5,534 bases of DNA, taken from contig CAJXWI010000205.1 of assembly GCA_913062735.1 (NCBI GenBank), positions 1-5,534 of the forward strand, read 5' to 3'. Under the pieces are notes generated by a model. It saw only the letters and a list, made by a program, of their open reading frames with translations, did not search any database and was not told where the DNA came from. The DNA is from an uncultured Arcobacter sp. Its GTDB lineage: Bacteria > Campylobacterota > Campylobacteria > Campylobacterales > Arcobacteraceae. A program made the position numbers and the translations under genes. Below, piece by piece: positions 1 to 5,534 of the stretch (position 1 is the stretch's first letter; the number at the start of each line of letters is the position of its first letter).

Positions 1-593
1 ATAATAAAACTGTTTGAAAAACGTAATGCAAGAATATTCTGTACGGTTTCTTTTCCTAAATAATGATCAATTCTGTATAGTTGTCGCTCACAAAAATATT
101 TAAGTACTTCTGTATTAATAGCTTGAGAACTTAATAAATCTCTTCCAATGGGTTTTTCTAATACTACTCTACTGTCTTTTGTAATTAATTTCCATTCAGC
201 TAAAGCTTTACAAATATCAGCAAAAAAATCAGGGGCGGTTGAAAGATAGGAAATTCGGTTTGTATTAGAAGAGTTTTGCAAGGTTTTACTTAAATTTGAA
301 TAGGTACTATTATCAGCAAAATCTACTTTTTCAATAAATAATATTTTTTGAAAAGCTTTAAAATCACTTTGACTAAAAGCATCGTCTTTTATGAACTCTT
401 GTAATTTTGATTTAATTAATTTAATATTTTCTTCGTGAGTAATATCTCTTCGCGTAACAATTATAATTCTACTTAAATCATCTAAATATTTTTCATTAAA
501 CAGATGATATAAAGCAGGTAAGAGTTTTCTAAAGGACAAGTCTCCATGTCCTCCAAATATTATAATGTCACTGTTTGTATTTATAATATTCAT
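1..593 (-). CDS. zwf: Glucose-6-phosphate dehydrogenase, N-terminal part (3' end beyond left edge)
   Basis: Cytoplasmic enzyme that oxidises glucose-6-phosphate to 6-phosphogluconolactone with NAD(P)+, the entry to the Entner-Doudoroff and oxidative pentose phosphate routes. The reading frame starts at ATG 593-591 and stays open to base 1, giving 197 residues of a family usually near 490. Visible landmarks are the dinucleotide-binding loop GGHGDL (residues 14-19), RKLLPALYHL (22-31), an Arg pair at 48-49 where family members contact the NADP phosphate, EKPIG (146-150) and the active-site motif RIDHYLGKE (174-182) with the catalytic His at 177. An AAAGGA ribosome site sits 6 bases upstream of the start. 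It is the last visible gene of the polyol cluster, but 337 non-coding bases separate it from the fructokinase. Product identity is very secure; whether it belongs to the same transcript is inferred. Confidence 0.96.
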   Translation of the reverse strand, partial: MNIINTNSDIIIFGGHGDLSFRKLLPALYHLFNEKYLDDLSRIIIVTRRDITHEENIKLIKSKLQEFIKDDAFSQSDFKAFQKILFIEKVDFADNSTYSNLSKTLQNSSNTNRISYLSTAPDFFADICKALAEWKLITKDSRVVLEKPIGRDLLSSQAINTEVLKYFCERQLYRIDHYLGKETVQNILALRFSNSFI

Positions 594-648
594 TTATTTC
601 CTTTTGTTTCTTAGTATTTAATATTTTAAAACGTATAAGAATTTATTT
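471..648. repeat. Direct repeat, copy 1 (zwf 5' end plus fructokinase 3' end)
   Basis: Pairs with copy 2 at 779-953. The core 495-648 aligns to 800-953 without gaps at a constant offset of 305, with 11 mismatches in 154 bases counted by eye. In this copy the zwf part (to 593) is the functional one and the fructokinase tail (626-648) is the relic. Confidence 0.93.
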
Positions 649-752
649 GTTTTTATAAGAGCACCCTTATTTCCTTTAGTTAGAAACACTATACTTATAT
701 TATTTTCTAGGCACTTTTTGTTTACTTCATCAATGCTTTTATTTGTACATAT

Positions 753-776
753 TCATTATATCATTATATCATTATA
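753..776. repeat. Tandem repeat, three copies of TCATTATA
   Basis: Three perfect 8-base units at 753-760, 761-768 and 769-776, followed by a partial TCA. They lie in the fructokinase relic where the intact gene has a single ATTATATCA (1319-1327), so the unit probably expanded by slippage after the copy lost selection. Confidence 0.9.
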
Positions 777-779
777 TCA
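755..779 (-). promoter_or_regulatory. Possible promoter: three tandem extended -10 motifs facing zwf
   Basis: Read on the minus strand, the 8-base repeat gives TGATATAAT three times (779-771, 771-763, 763-755), each a perfect TGnTATAAT extended -10. No good TTGACA-like -35 lies 16-18 bases upstream, but extended -10 promoters and sigma-70 promoters of Campylobacterota often lack one. Transcripts would start roughly 150-175 bases before the zwf start codon. The motif match is seen directly; activity is a guess, and AT-rich DNA yields such hexamers by chance. Confidence 0.3.
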
Positions 780-898
780 CTTAGTGCTAAATGTTTTTAA
801 TTAAACAGATGATATAAAGCAGGTAAAAATTTTATAAAAGACAAGTTTCCATGTCCTTCAAATATTATAATGTCACTCTTTGTATTTATAATATTCAT
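779..898 (-). pseudogene. zwf N-terminal relic (33-codon residual ORF)
   Basis: Decayed copy of the first 41 or so codons of zwf. Bases 786-898 align without gaps to 481-593, and similarity continues to about 471 if a 3-base deletion is allowed. The AAAGGA ribosome site and ATG (898-896) are identical to those of the intact gene, but a TAA at 799-797 ends the frame after 33 codons. In the nucleotide-binding loop GGHGDL has become EGHGNL, and RKLL has become IKFL. It starts 32 bases after the fructokinase stop, so a short peptide could still be translated, but it cannot be an enzyme. Six of seven differences from intact zwf between 495 and 593 are G/C to A/T, as expected for unselected drift in an AT-rich genome. 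Confidence 0.92.
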
Positions 899-953
899 TT
901 ATTTCCTTTTGTCTCTTAGTATTTGATATTTTAAGACGTATAGGAATTTATTT
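779..953. repeat. Direct repeat, copy 2 (zwf relic plus true fructokinase 3' end)
   Basis: Partner of 471-648. Here the zwf part (779-898) is the relic and the fructokinase tail (931-953) belongs to the intact gene. In both copies the relic half carries the A/T variants, which identifies the decaying sequence on each side. Confidence 0.93.
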
Positions 954-1866
954 CTTCTAAGCTAGGAGAGTTTGCTCCTACACGTTGAACACTTATGCCT
1001 GCAACTTTATTTGCAAATTTTAAGGCATTTTTTAGTGTTTGAGGCTCAATTGAAGTAAGTATATTTTTATTTAAAACATTGGAATTCTGTAATGAGCATA
1101 AAAAAGCAGCATTAAAAATGTCTCCCGCTCCAATAGTATCAAGAACATCTACTTTTTCCCCTTTAGAAGAAACATCAAAATTATTTGTTTTAACAAAAGC
1201 ACCTTCACTTCCTTTAGTAAGAACAACAATACTTAGATTATTTTCTAACCATTCTTTACTTACTTCATCAATGCTTTTATTTGGATATAACCATTCGAAA
1301 TCTTCATCAGATATTTTTATTATATCACTTTGAGATAAAATTTTCTTAAATCGTGCCATATACTTTTCACGATTTTTTATTAATTCAGGCCTTATATTTG
1401 GGTCAAAAAATACCGCTTTATTATGGCTTTCTTTCGATATAAAATCTTCAATCTCTTGGCCACAGGGTTCTGATGTAAGTAAAATTCCGCCAATGTATAA
1501 ACTTGTTATCTCTTCCTTTATTGGCTCTAAGTTTTTTAATTTTATATTTCTATTTGCAGAGTTTTCGTCAATAAATAGATATGTCGTAGTTCCATTTTTA
1601 ATAGTTGCAAAAGCAAAAGTACTATTATAATCACTAATTGTGCATAATGAAGTATTCACATTTGATTTTTTCAAATCATTTTGTATCATTTCACCAAATA
1701 CATCTTTGGAAATGGAACCTAAAAAAAAAGGTTTACATTCCATTCTTCCTAAAGCAATGGCAGTATTGTAAACTGCCCCTCCTACTTTTGGAATATATGA
1801 TTTTTGATTATCATCCGTATTTCCTGGAATCATATCAATTAAAGCTTCTCCACAACAAAGTATCAT
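931..1866 (-). CDS. mtlZ: PfkB-family fructokinase
   Basis: Cytoplasmic ATP-dependent sugar kinase of 311 residues, normal length for the family, predicted to convert fructose from the polyol dehydrogenase to fructose-6-phosphate. The N-terminus MILCCGEALIDMIP is typical of proteobacterial fructokinases. GGAVYNTAIALGRM (29-42) is the first PfkB signature, DPNIRP (155-160) and TKGSEG (217-222) are conserved loops, and DTIGAGD (243-249) is the anion hole and catalytic base, with Asp249 as base. The ATG at 1866 follows an AGAGGA ribosome site, 14 bases after the dehydrogenase stop, so it is very likely co-transcribed. Its 3' half served as template for the relic at 626-782. Fructose is inferred from context; other PfkB substrates such as 2-keto-3-deoxygluconate cannot be excluded from motifs alone. 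Confidence 0.9.
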   Translation of the reverse strand: MILCCGEALIDMIPGNTDDNQKSYIPKVGGAVYNTAIALGRMECKPFFLGSISKDVFGEMIQNDLKKSNVNTSLCTISDYNSTFAFATIKNGTTTYLFIDENSANRNIKLKNLEPIKEEITSLYIGGILLTSEPCGQEIEDFISKESHNKAVFFDPNIRPELIKNREKYMARFKKILSQSDIIKISDEDFEWLYPNKSIDEVSKEWLENNLSIVVLTKGSEGAFVKTNNFDVSSKGEKVDVLDTIGAGDIFNAAFLCSLQNSNVLNKNILTSIEPQTLKNALKFANKVAGISVQRVGANSPSLEEINSYTS

Positions 1867-1880
1867 CTTTTTTCCTCTTA

Positions 1881-3338
1881 TTAATTATTATATTTATCTA
1901 CAGTGTTTTGCACACCAATTTTGTAAATACTATTTAATGCTAATGTAAACACATTAACAAATTCTTCATTTTTTTCTAAATCACCAAAAACATCTTTTAT
2001 TGATAAAAAAACTTTTGGATTTGTTTGAGATGCCAATGCTTTTTCTTTTAATTCATCTTTTTTTGAATCATTAATATCAAGTTTAATATTATCTTCATCA
2101 TACCCAATGCAATACCTACACCAAAGAGCACACACCATTGCAAGACCATCATAGTTCACACCATTTTTAATGGCATCCTTAATACTTTCAATTACAAAAG
2201 TAGGATATTTACTTGAATTATCAATACATATTCTTGTAATGGTATCTTCTATATAAGGATTAGAGAAACGCTGTATCACGGAAGTATAATAATCCTCTAA
2301 TTTAACATCTATATCAATTTTTAAAGAAGGAATCACTTCTTTTAACATTATATTATCTAAAAACCTTCTTACACAAGCATTTTGTAAGGCTTCATGAACA
2401 TAAGTAATATTAAGTAAAGAGGCTATTGACGATAAACAAGAATGAGATCCATTTAATAATCTTAGCTTCATTAACTCATAAGGTAAGATATCTTTCACAA
2501 AAATAACGCCTACTTCTTCTAACTTAGGTCTTAAATTAGAAAATTTATCTTCTAAAACCCATTGCATAAAGGGTTCACAAAACACGGGTCGTTTATCTTC
2601 ATATCCATAATGGTCAAGAATGAAACTTTGATCTTTTTTACTTAATACAGGGGTGATTCTATCAACCATAGAATTTGGAAATACAACATTGTTTTGAATA
2701 TATTCTAATAAGCTTTTATCAATCTTTTCCGCCATTTTGCACATAATATTCTTTAAGATATCTCCATTGTGAGAAATATTATCGCAAGACATTAACGTAA
2801 AAGAAGGAAGTTTTTTTTCTTCTCTTTGTTTAATTGCTAATAATAGTACACCAAAAACAGTTTTTGGATTCTTTAAATTATTAATATCTTCTTGTATATC
2901 TTTGTGTTCAATATTAAACTGTGAATTTGAATCAATATAATATCCAGCTTCTGTTATTGTTAAAGAAACAATCTTAATTTCTTCTTTTAATAAAGTATCA
3001 ATTAATGCCAGATTATTTATTTCAACAAAATCAATCATAGATTGTAATACTCTTATATTTGTATTATTTTCATCTCTTGAAATAACTGTTGTTAAAAAAT
3101 CTTGTGATTTTAAATCACTTCTCATTGCTTCATCAGTAGACCTAAGCCCTGCTCCAACAATTCCAAAGTCTAAACTTTTTCTTTTGTTAAACAATGCATC
3201 AAGATAATAACCTTGGTGAGATCTGTGAAAATTACCAACACCAATATGAACAATTCCTGCACTTAATTCATTTTGAGAGTAAGAATAATCACTTGCATTA
3301 AAGTGAGTATTCTTTAAGAACTCTTTATTTAGTTTCAT
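1881..3338 (-). CDS. mtlD: Mannitol 2-dehydrogenase (long-chain polyol dehydrogenase)
   Basis: NAD(P)-dependent oxidation of mannitol to fructose (perhaps also arabinitol or sorbitol) in the cytoplasm. The 485 residues match the usual length of this metal-independent family. The N-terminal Rossmann domain has HIGVGNFHRSHQ (31-42) and GIVGAGL (59-65). SCDNISHNG (184-192) and the family signature F..SMVDRITP (220-230) follow. The C-terminal catalytic domain carries K..L.NG.H with Lys291, Asn296 and His299, equivalent to the Lys-Asn-His triad of the Pseudomonas enzyme. The ATG shares one base with the ATPase stop codon (TAATG) and has no clear ribosome site, which points to translational coupling. 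This family oxidises free polyol, not mannitol-1-phosphate, in keeping with uptake by an ABC transporter rather than a PTS. The exact polyol is inferred. Confidence 0.93.
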   Translation of the reverse strand: MKLNKEFLKNTHFNASDYSYSQNELSAGIVHIGVGNFHRSHQGYYLDALFNKRKSLDFGIVGAGLRSTDEAMRSDLKSQDFLTTVISRDENNTNIRVLQSMIDFVEINNLALIDTLLKEEIKIVSLTITEAGYYIDSNSQFNIEHKDIQEDINNLKNPKTVFGVLLLAIKQREEKKLPSFTLMSCDNISHNGDILKNIMCKMAEKIDKSLLEYIQNNVVFPNSMVDRITPVLSKKDQSFILDHYGYEDKRPVFCEPFMQWVLEDKFSNLRPKLEEVGVIFVKDILPYELMKLRLLNGSHSCLSSIASLLNITYVHEALQNACVRRFLDNIMLKEVIPSLKIDIDVKLEDYYTSVIQRFSNPYIEDTITRICIDNSSKYPTFVIESIKDAIKNGVNYDGLAMVCALWCRYCIGYDEDNIKLDINDSKKDELKEKALASQTNPKVFLSIKDVFGDLEKNEEFVNVFTLALNSIYKIGVQNTVDKYNN

Positions 3339-4372
3339 TATCTAATGGCTTTTTGCGATACATCAAATAAATGAAGGTTTTCATTATTAAAAGACATAAA
3401 AACGTTATCATTGATTTTTTTGTGATCTGTATCATTTGATTTTACTGTTATAATATTACCATCTTCAAGTCGAACATAATAAAGTATATACTCTCCCAAG
3501 TTCTCTGCTAAATCTACAATTCCAGAGAGTAAAGACTCTTCTTCTTTAACTAAGAATAAATGTTCTGACCTTATCCCAAGATGTCGAATATTTTGCCTTG
3601 AATCCAATTTTTTAAGTATATTCTTAGCTTCAATGTTTTTACTAATTTCAATAAAGTTCATCTTTGGACTTCCAATAAAGCCTGCAACAAACATGTTATC
3701 TGGTCTTAAATACAAGTCATCTGGAGATCCAACTTGCATAATAATTCCTTTATTTAATACTACAATTTTATCAGCTAAAGTCATTGCTTCTACTTGATCA
3801 TGTGTTACATACAACATAGTAGTTTTTAATAAATTATGTAATTTTGCAATTTCAATTCTGGTATTTGCACGTAAATTAGCATCAAGATTTGATAAGGGTT
3901 CATCAAACAAAAATACCTTTGGTTCTCTTATTATTGCTCGTCCTATAGCAACTCTTTGTCTTTGACCCCCAGATAAATTTTTAGGCAACCTATCTAATAA
4001 CTCCGTCATTTGTAATGATTCTGCTGTTTTCTTTATTTTGTTTGCTATTTCAACTTTATCTACTTTTGCAAGTTTTAAACTAAAGGCCATATTATCATAT
4101 ACGCTCATGTGAGGATATAAAGCATAAGATTGAAATACCATTGCAACGCCTCTTTTTGCAGGAGGAGCATCTGTAATTATTTCATCATTGATTAATATAT
4201 CCCCACTTGTAATTTCTTCTAAACCAGCAATTGATCGCATTAATGTTGATTTTCCACAGCCACTGGGCCCTACAAATACAACAAACTCACCATTTTTAAT
4301 TTTTAAGTTTGCATTTTTTATAATTAATGTTCCATCATATTCTTTATTAACATTTCTTAATTCAACACCCAT
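3338..4372 (-). CDS. mtlK: Polyol/sugar ABC transporter ATP-binding protein (MalK/SmoK type)
   Basis: Cytoplasmic ATPase that powers the membrane permease pair encoded just upstream. All nucleotide-binding elements are intact: Walker [10 protein letters not shown] (35-43), Q-loop Gln81, signature LSGGQ (133-137), Walker B VFLFDEP (153-159), D-loop SNLD (161-164) and switch His191. The C-terminal part from about 235 is the regulatory TOBE/OB domain of the MalK-like CUT1 class, with GIRSEHL at 266-272. At 344 residues it is slightly short, mostly in this domain. The ATG at 4372 has a GAAGGA ribosome site 7 bases upstream and lies 45 AT-rich bases after the permease stop. MalK-like ATPases are sometimes shared between transporters, so substrate is assigned from the adjacent dehydrogenase. 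Confidence 0.93.
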   Translation of the reverse strand: MGVELRNVNKEYDGTLIIKNANLKIKNGEFVVFVGPSGCGKSTLMRSIAGLEEITSGDILINDEIITDAPPAKRGVAMVFQSYALYPHMSVYDNMAFSLKLAKVDKVEIANKIKKTAESLQMTELLDRLPKNLSGGQRQRVAIGRAIIREPKVFLFDEPLSNLDANLRANTRIEIAKLHNLLKTTMLYVTHDQVEAMTLADKIVVLNKGIIMQVGSPDDLYLRPDNMFVAGFIGSPKMNFIEISKNIEAKNILKKLDSRQNIRHLGIRSEHLFLVKEEESLLSGIVDLAENLGEYILYYVRLEDGNIITVKSNDTDHKKINDNVFMSFNNENLHLFDVSQKAIR

Positions 4373-4417
4373 TATTTTTTCCTTCTAATTTATTATTACT
4401 TTGATTATTTCTATACA

Positions 4418-5248
4418 TTATTTCACTGCTCCAAACGTTAATCCGTGAACCAGTTGTTTTTGACAAAACCATCCAAATATTACGATAGGTGCTACTGCTA
4501 AGGTTGAGATTGCTGATAATTTCGCCCAAAATAAACCTTCAGGACTTGAATACGAAGCAATTAGTGAAGCAAGTGTTGCTGCATCTGATGATGTTAAGTT
4601 TATTGACCAAAAAGCTTCATTCCAACAAAGTATTATTGAAAGTAAAGCACTGGACATGATTCCACCCCAAGATAAAGGTAAAACGATATATCTTATTTCT
4701 TCAAAATAACTTGCTCCATCTAATTTAGCTGATTCCAAAATATCTTTTGGTAAATCTTTAAAATAAGAATATAACATCCAAATTAGAATAGGTAAATTTG
4801 TCATAGCAAAAATTATTACCAATACAAAGCTAGTATCTAAAAGCTCAAATTTTTGGGCAATCAAATAGATAGGCATTAATACTCCAACCGCTGGTAACAT
4901 CTTTGTTGATAACATCCATAATAATACATCTTTAGTATTTTTATTGGGTGCAAAAGCAAAAGAATAAGCAGCAGGAACTGCTATTACAATAGCTAAGAGT
5001 GTTCCTCCAAGTGATGTTATAATTGAATTTATTGCGTGGTGAAAATAATCACTTCTCTCATTAACTAAGGTATAGTTATCAAACGTTCCTTCAAAAATAA
5101 ATAAAGGTGGAACACTTATAGCTTGTAGTTCTGTTTTAAAACTTGTTAATACCATCCAGAAAATTGGAAAAAAGAATATCAATGCCACAATCCAAGCTAC
5201 ACTTGCATTTAAAATCTTTAAAGTCTTTTTTTTATTTTTATATGTCAT
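4418..5248 (-). CDS. mtlG: Polyol/sugar ABC transporter inner-membrane permease (MalG/SmoG type)
   Basis: One of the two membrane subunits of the transporter, 276 residues, full length for the CUT1 MalG-like class. Six hydrophobic segments are visible at about 16-36, 73-99, 108-130, 138-160, 199-217 and 245-265. The cytoplasmic EAA loop that docks on the ATPase is at 172-192, beginning ESAKLDGAS and ending in IVLPL. The C-terminus VHGLTFGAVK is characteristic of the sorbitol/mannitol subgroup. The N-terminus MTYKNKKK is positively charged, in line with a cytoplasmic start. AAGGAG sits 7 bases before the ATG and directly follows the preceding permease's stop codon, so the two are coupled. Confidence 0.92.
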   Translation of the reverse strand: MTYKNKKKTLKILNASVAWIVALIFFFPIFWMVLTSFKTELQAISVPPLFIFEGTFDNYTLVNERSDYFHHAINSIITSLGGTLLAIVIAVPAAYSFAFAPNKNTKDVLLWMLSTKMLPAVGVLMPIYLIAQKFELLDTSFVLVIIFAMTNLPILIWMLYSYFKDLPKDILESAKLDGASYFEEIRYIVLPLSWGGIMSSALLSIILCWNEAFWSINLTSSDAATLASLIASYSSPEGLFWAKLSAISTLAVAPIVIFGWFCQKQLVHGLTFGAVK

Positions 5249-5259
5249 CTAATACTCCT

Positions 5260-5534
5260 TTATGCCGTTAAATTTTTGCCGACTTGTCTGATAAGAAAAA
5301 AGGCAATTACATTTGCTAAGATAATAGCAAATACACCGCCAGCGGAGGCAACACCAATATCAAAGTCTAATAAAGCTTGAGTAAAAATCATATACGTAAG
5401 ATTGGTTCCATCATTACCTGGACCACCACCAGTGGTAATTAAAATTTCTGCAAAAATTGATAAATGAGCCGCTTGCGGTTCGTAGTTTTCTAAGATCAAA
5501 AAAGCTTCATCTGACTTATTTGATGACGCAAGCA
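5260..5534 (-). CDS. mtlF: Polyol/sugar ABC transporter permease (MalF/SmoF type), C-terminal part; possibly disrupted
   Basis: Partner permease of the downstream MtlG-like subunit. The frame is open from the right edge to TAA at 5260. The C-terminal 67 or so residues are clearly SmoF/MtlF-like: LSIFAEI, then TTGGGPG, a TNLTYMIF segment, the helix beginning FDIGVASAGG, and the end RQVGKNLTA. Upstream of LSIFAEI (bases above about 5463) the frame reads a charged, non-hydrophobic stretch including NKSDEAF and ENYEPQAAH, where the family should have the end of the EAA-loop region and a membrane helix. That suggests the native gene is interrupted there. The TTG at 5499 has no ribosome site and I do not accept it as a start. 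A family-wide departure from what I remember, or an assembly join, is also possible. Confidence 0.75.
   Translation of the reverse strand, partial: LASSNKSDEAFLILENYEPQAAHLSIFAEILITTGGGPGNDGTNLTYMIFTQALLDFDIGVASAGGVFAIILANVIAFFLIRQVGKNLTA
5464..5534. other. Segment that does not fit the permease; possible rearrangement or element end
   Basis: These 71 bases continue the mtlF frame but encode no membrane helix or EAA-like sequence. They include a GC-rich hairpin (5466-5481) that stands out in this AT-rich window, and GCTTGCG (5471-5477) returns inverted as CGCAAGC (5527-5533). This looks like the border of an inserted element or a recombination join. No transposase can be recognised in so short a piece. 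Confidence 0.35.
5466..5481. repeat. GC-rich inverted repeat (hairpin)
   Basis: GAGCCGCTTGCGGTTC folds into a 7-pair stem (one G-T pair) with a two-base loop. It has 11 G/C in 16 bases, against a strongly AT-rich background, and sits exactly where permease similarity stops. Subterminal hairpins of this kind mark ends of IS200/IS605-type elements, but that assignment is speculative. Confidence 0.6.

Larger units (their letters stand above)
626..782 (-). pseudogene. Fructokinase gene relic with internal deletion
   Basis: Fragment of the neighbouring fructokinase gene left by a tandem duplication. Bases 643-752 align without gaps to 1181-1290 of the intact gene (20 mismatches in 110, by eye), and 771-782 match 1319-1330. 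Bases 626-648 match the last codons and TAA stop of the intact gene at 931-953. Together this covers about residues 179-229 joined to 305-311. The missing part includes the DTIGAGD catalytic motif, and the 233-base deletion is not a multiple of three, so no kinase can be made. It lies directly upstream of zwf. Confidence 0.9.

Noticed and set aside
753..776. Short repeats as a CRISPR-like array
   Set aside because: The units are 8 bases, directly abutting and without spacers. This is a slippage repeat derived from fructokinase sequence.
594..930. Intrinsic terminator or small RNA in the gap before zwf
   Set aside because: I see no GC-rich stem followed by a T-run on the minus strand, and the whole stretch is explained by duplicated zwf and fructokinase sequence.
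1079..1333. 84-codon open frame on the plus strand
   Set aside because: It lies wholly inside and antisense to the fructokinase gene, whose motifs are intact. It has no recognisable domain.
1638..1937. 99-codon open frame on the plus strand
   Set aside because: Antisense to the start of fructokinase and the end of the dehydrogenase. Its composition is what AT-rich antisense sequence gives.
4188..4388. 66-codon open frame on the plus strand
   Set aside because: Antisense to the start of the ATPase gene, including the Walker A region, with no sign of independent coding.
4373..4417. Regulatory site between the permease and ATPase genes
   Set aside because: The 45 bases are AT-rich with only a ribosome site. 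No palindrome or promoter pair stands out.
5260..5499. A complete small 79-residue protein starting at TTG 5499
   Set aside because: The frame continues upstream to the window edge, no ribosome site precedes the TTG, and the sequence is the C-terminus of a much larger permease.

Overview
The window is AT-rich bacterial DNA, and every recognisable gene lies on the minus strand, so transcription runs from right to left. Gene order from the right is: sugar ABC transporter permease (MtlF/SmoF-like, cut by the edge), second permease (MtlG/SmoG-like), ATPase (MtlK/MalK-like), mannitol/polyol 2-dehydrogenase, PfkB-family fructokinase, then the N-terminal 197 residues of glucose-6-phosphate dehydrogenase (zwf) running off the left edge. 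The first five are tightly packed (gaps of 11, 45, -1 and 14 bases) and look like one polyol operon. The content resembles the pseudomonad mtlEFGKDYZ mannitol operon (without mtlY). Low G+C, Lys/Asn/Ile-rich proteins, AAGGAG-type ribosome sites and proteobacterial-type polyol genes suggest an AT-rich proteobacterium. The Arcobacter group of Campylobacterota is my best guess, at low confidence.

Pathway logic: the ABC transporter brings in unphosphorylated mannitol (or a related hexitol), the dehydrogenase oxidises it to fructose, and the kinase makes fructose-6-phosphate. After isomerisation to glucose-6-phosphate, Zwf feeds carbon to the Entner-Doudoroff or oxidative pentose phosphate route and yields NADPH. 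The solute-binding protein, most of MtlF and any regulator would lie beyond the right edge.

The most unusual region is the 337-base gap between the fructokinase and zwf (594-930). It is a decayed tandem duplication of about 0.55 kb that spanned the 5' end of zwf and the 3' half of the fructokinase gene. It now holds a fructokinase relic with an internal deletion, and a zwf N-terminal relic that still has its ribosome site and start but stops after 33 codons. All lengths fit one duplication plus three small deletions. Inside the relic an 8-base unit has been triplicated, giving three perfect TGATATAAT (extended -10) motifs pointing at zwf, which might act as a new promoter.

A second oddity is at the right edge. 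The MtlF homology appears to stop abruptly at about 5464 and is replaced by sequence that does not look like a permease and includes a GC-rich hairpin, so mtlF may be broken by a rearrangement or mobile element. I found no convincing RNA gene, CRISPR array, terminator or new multi-gene system.
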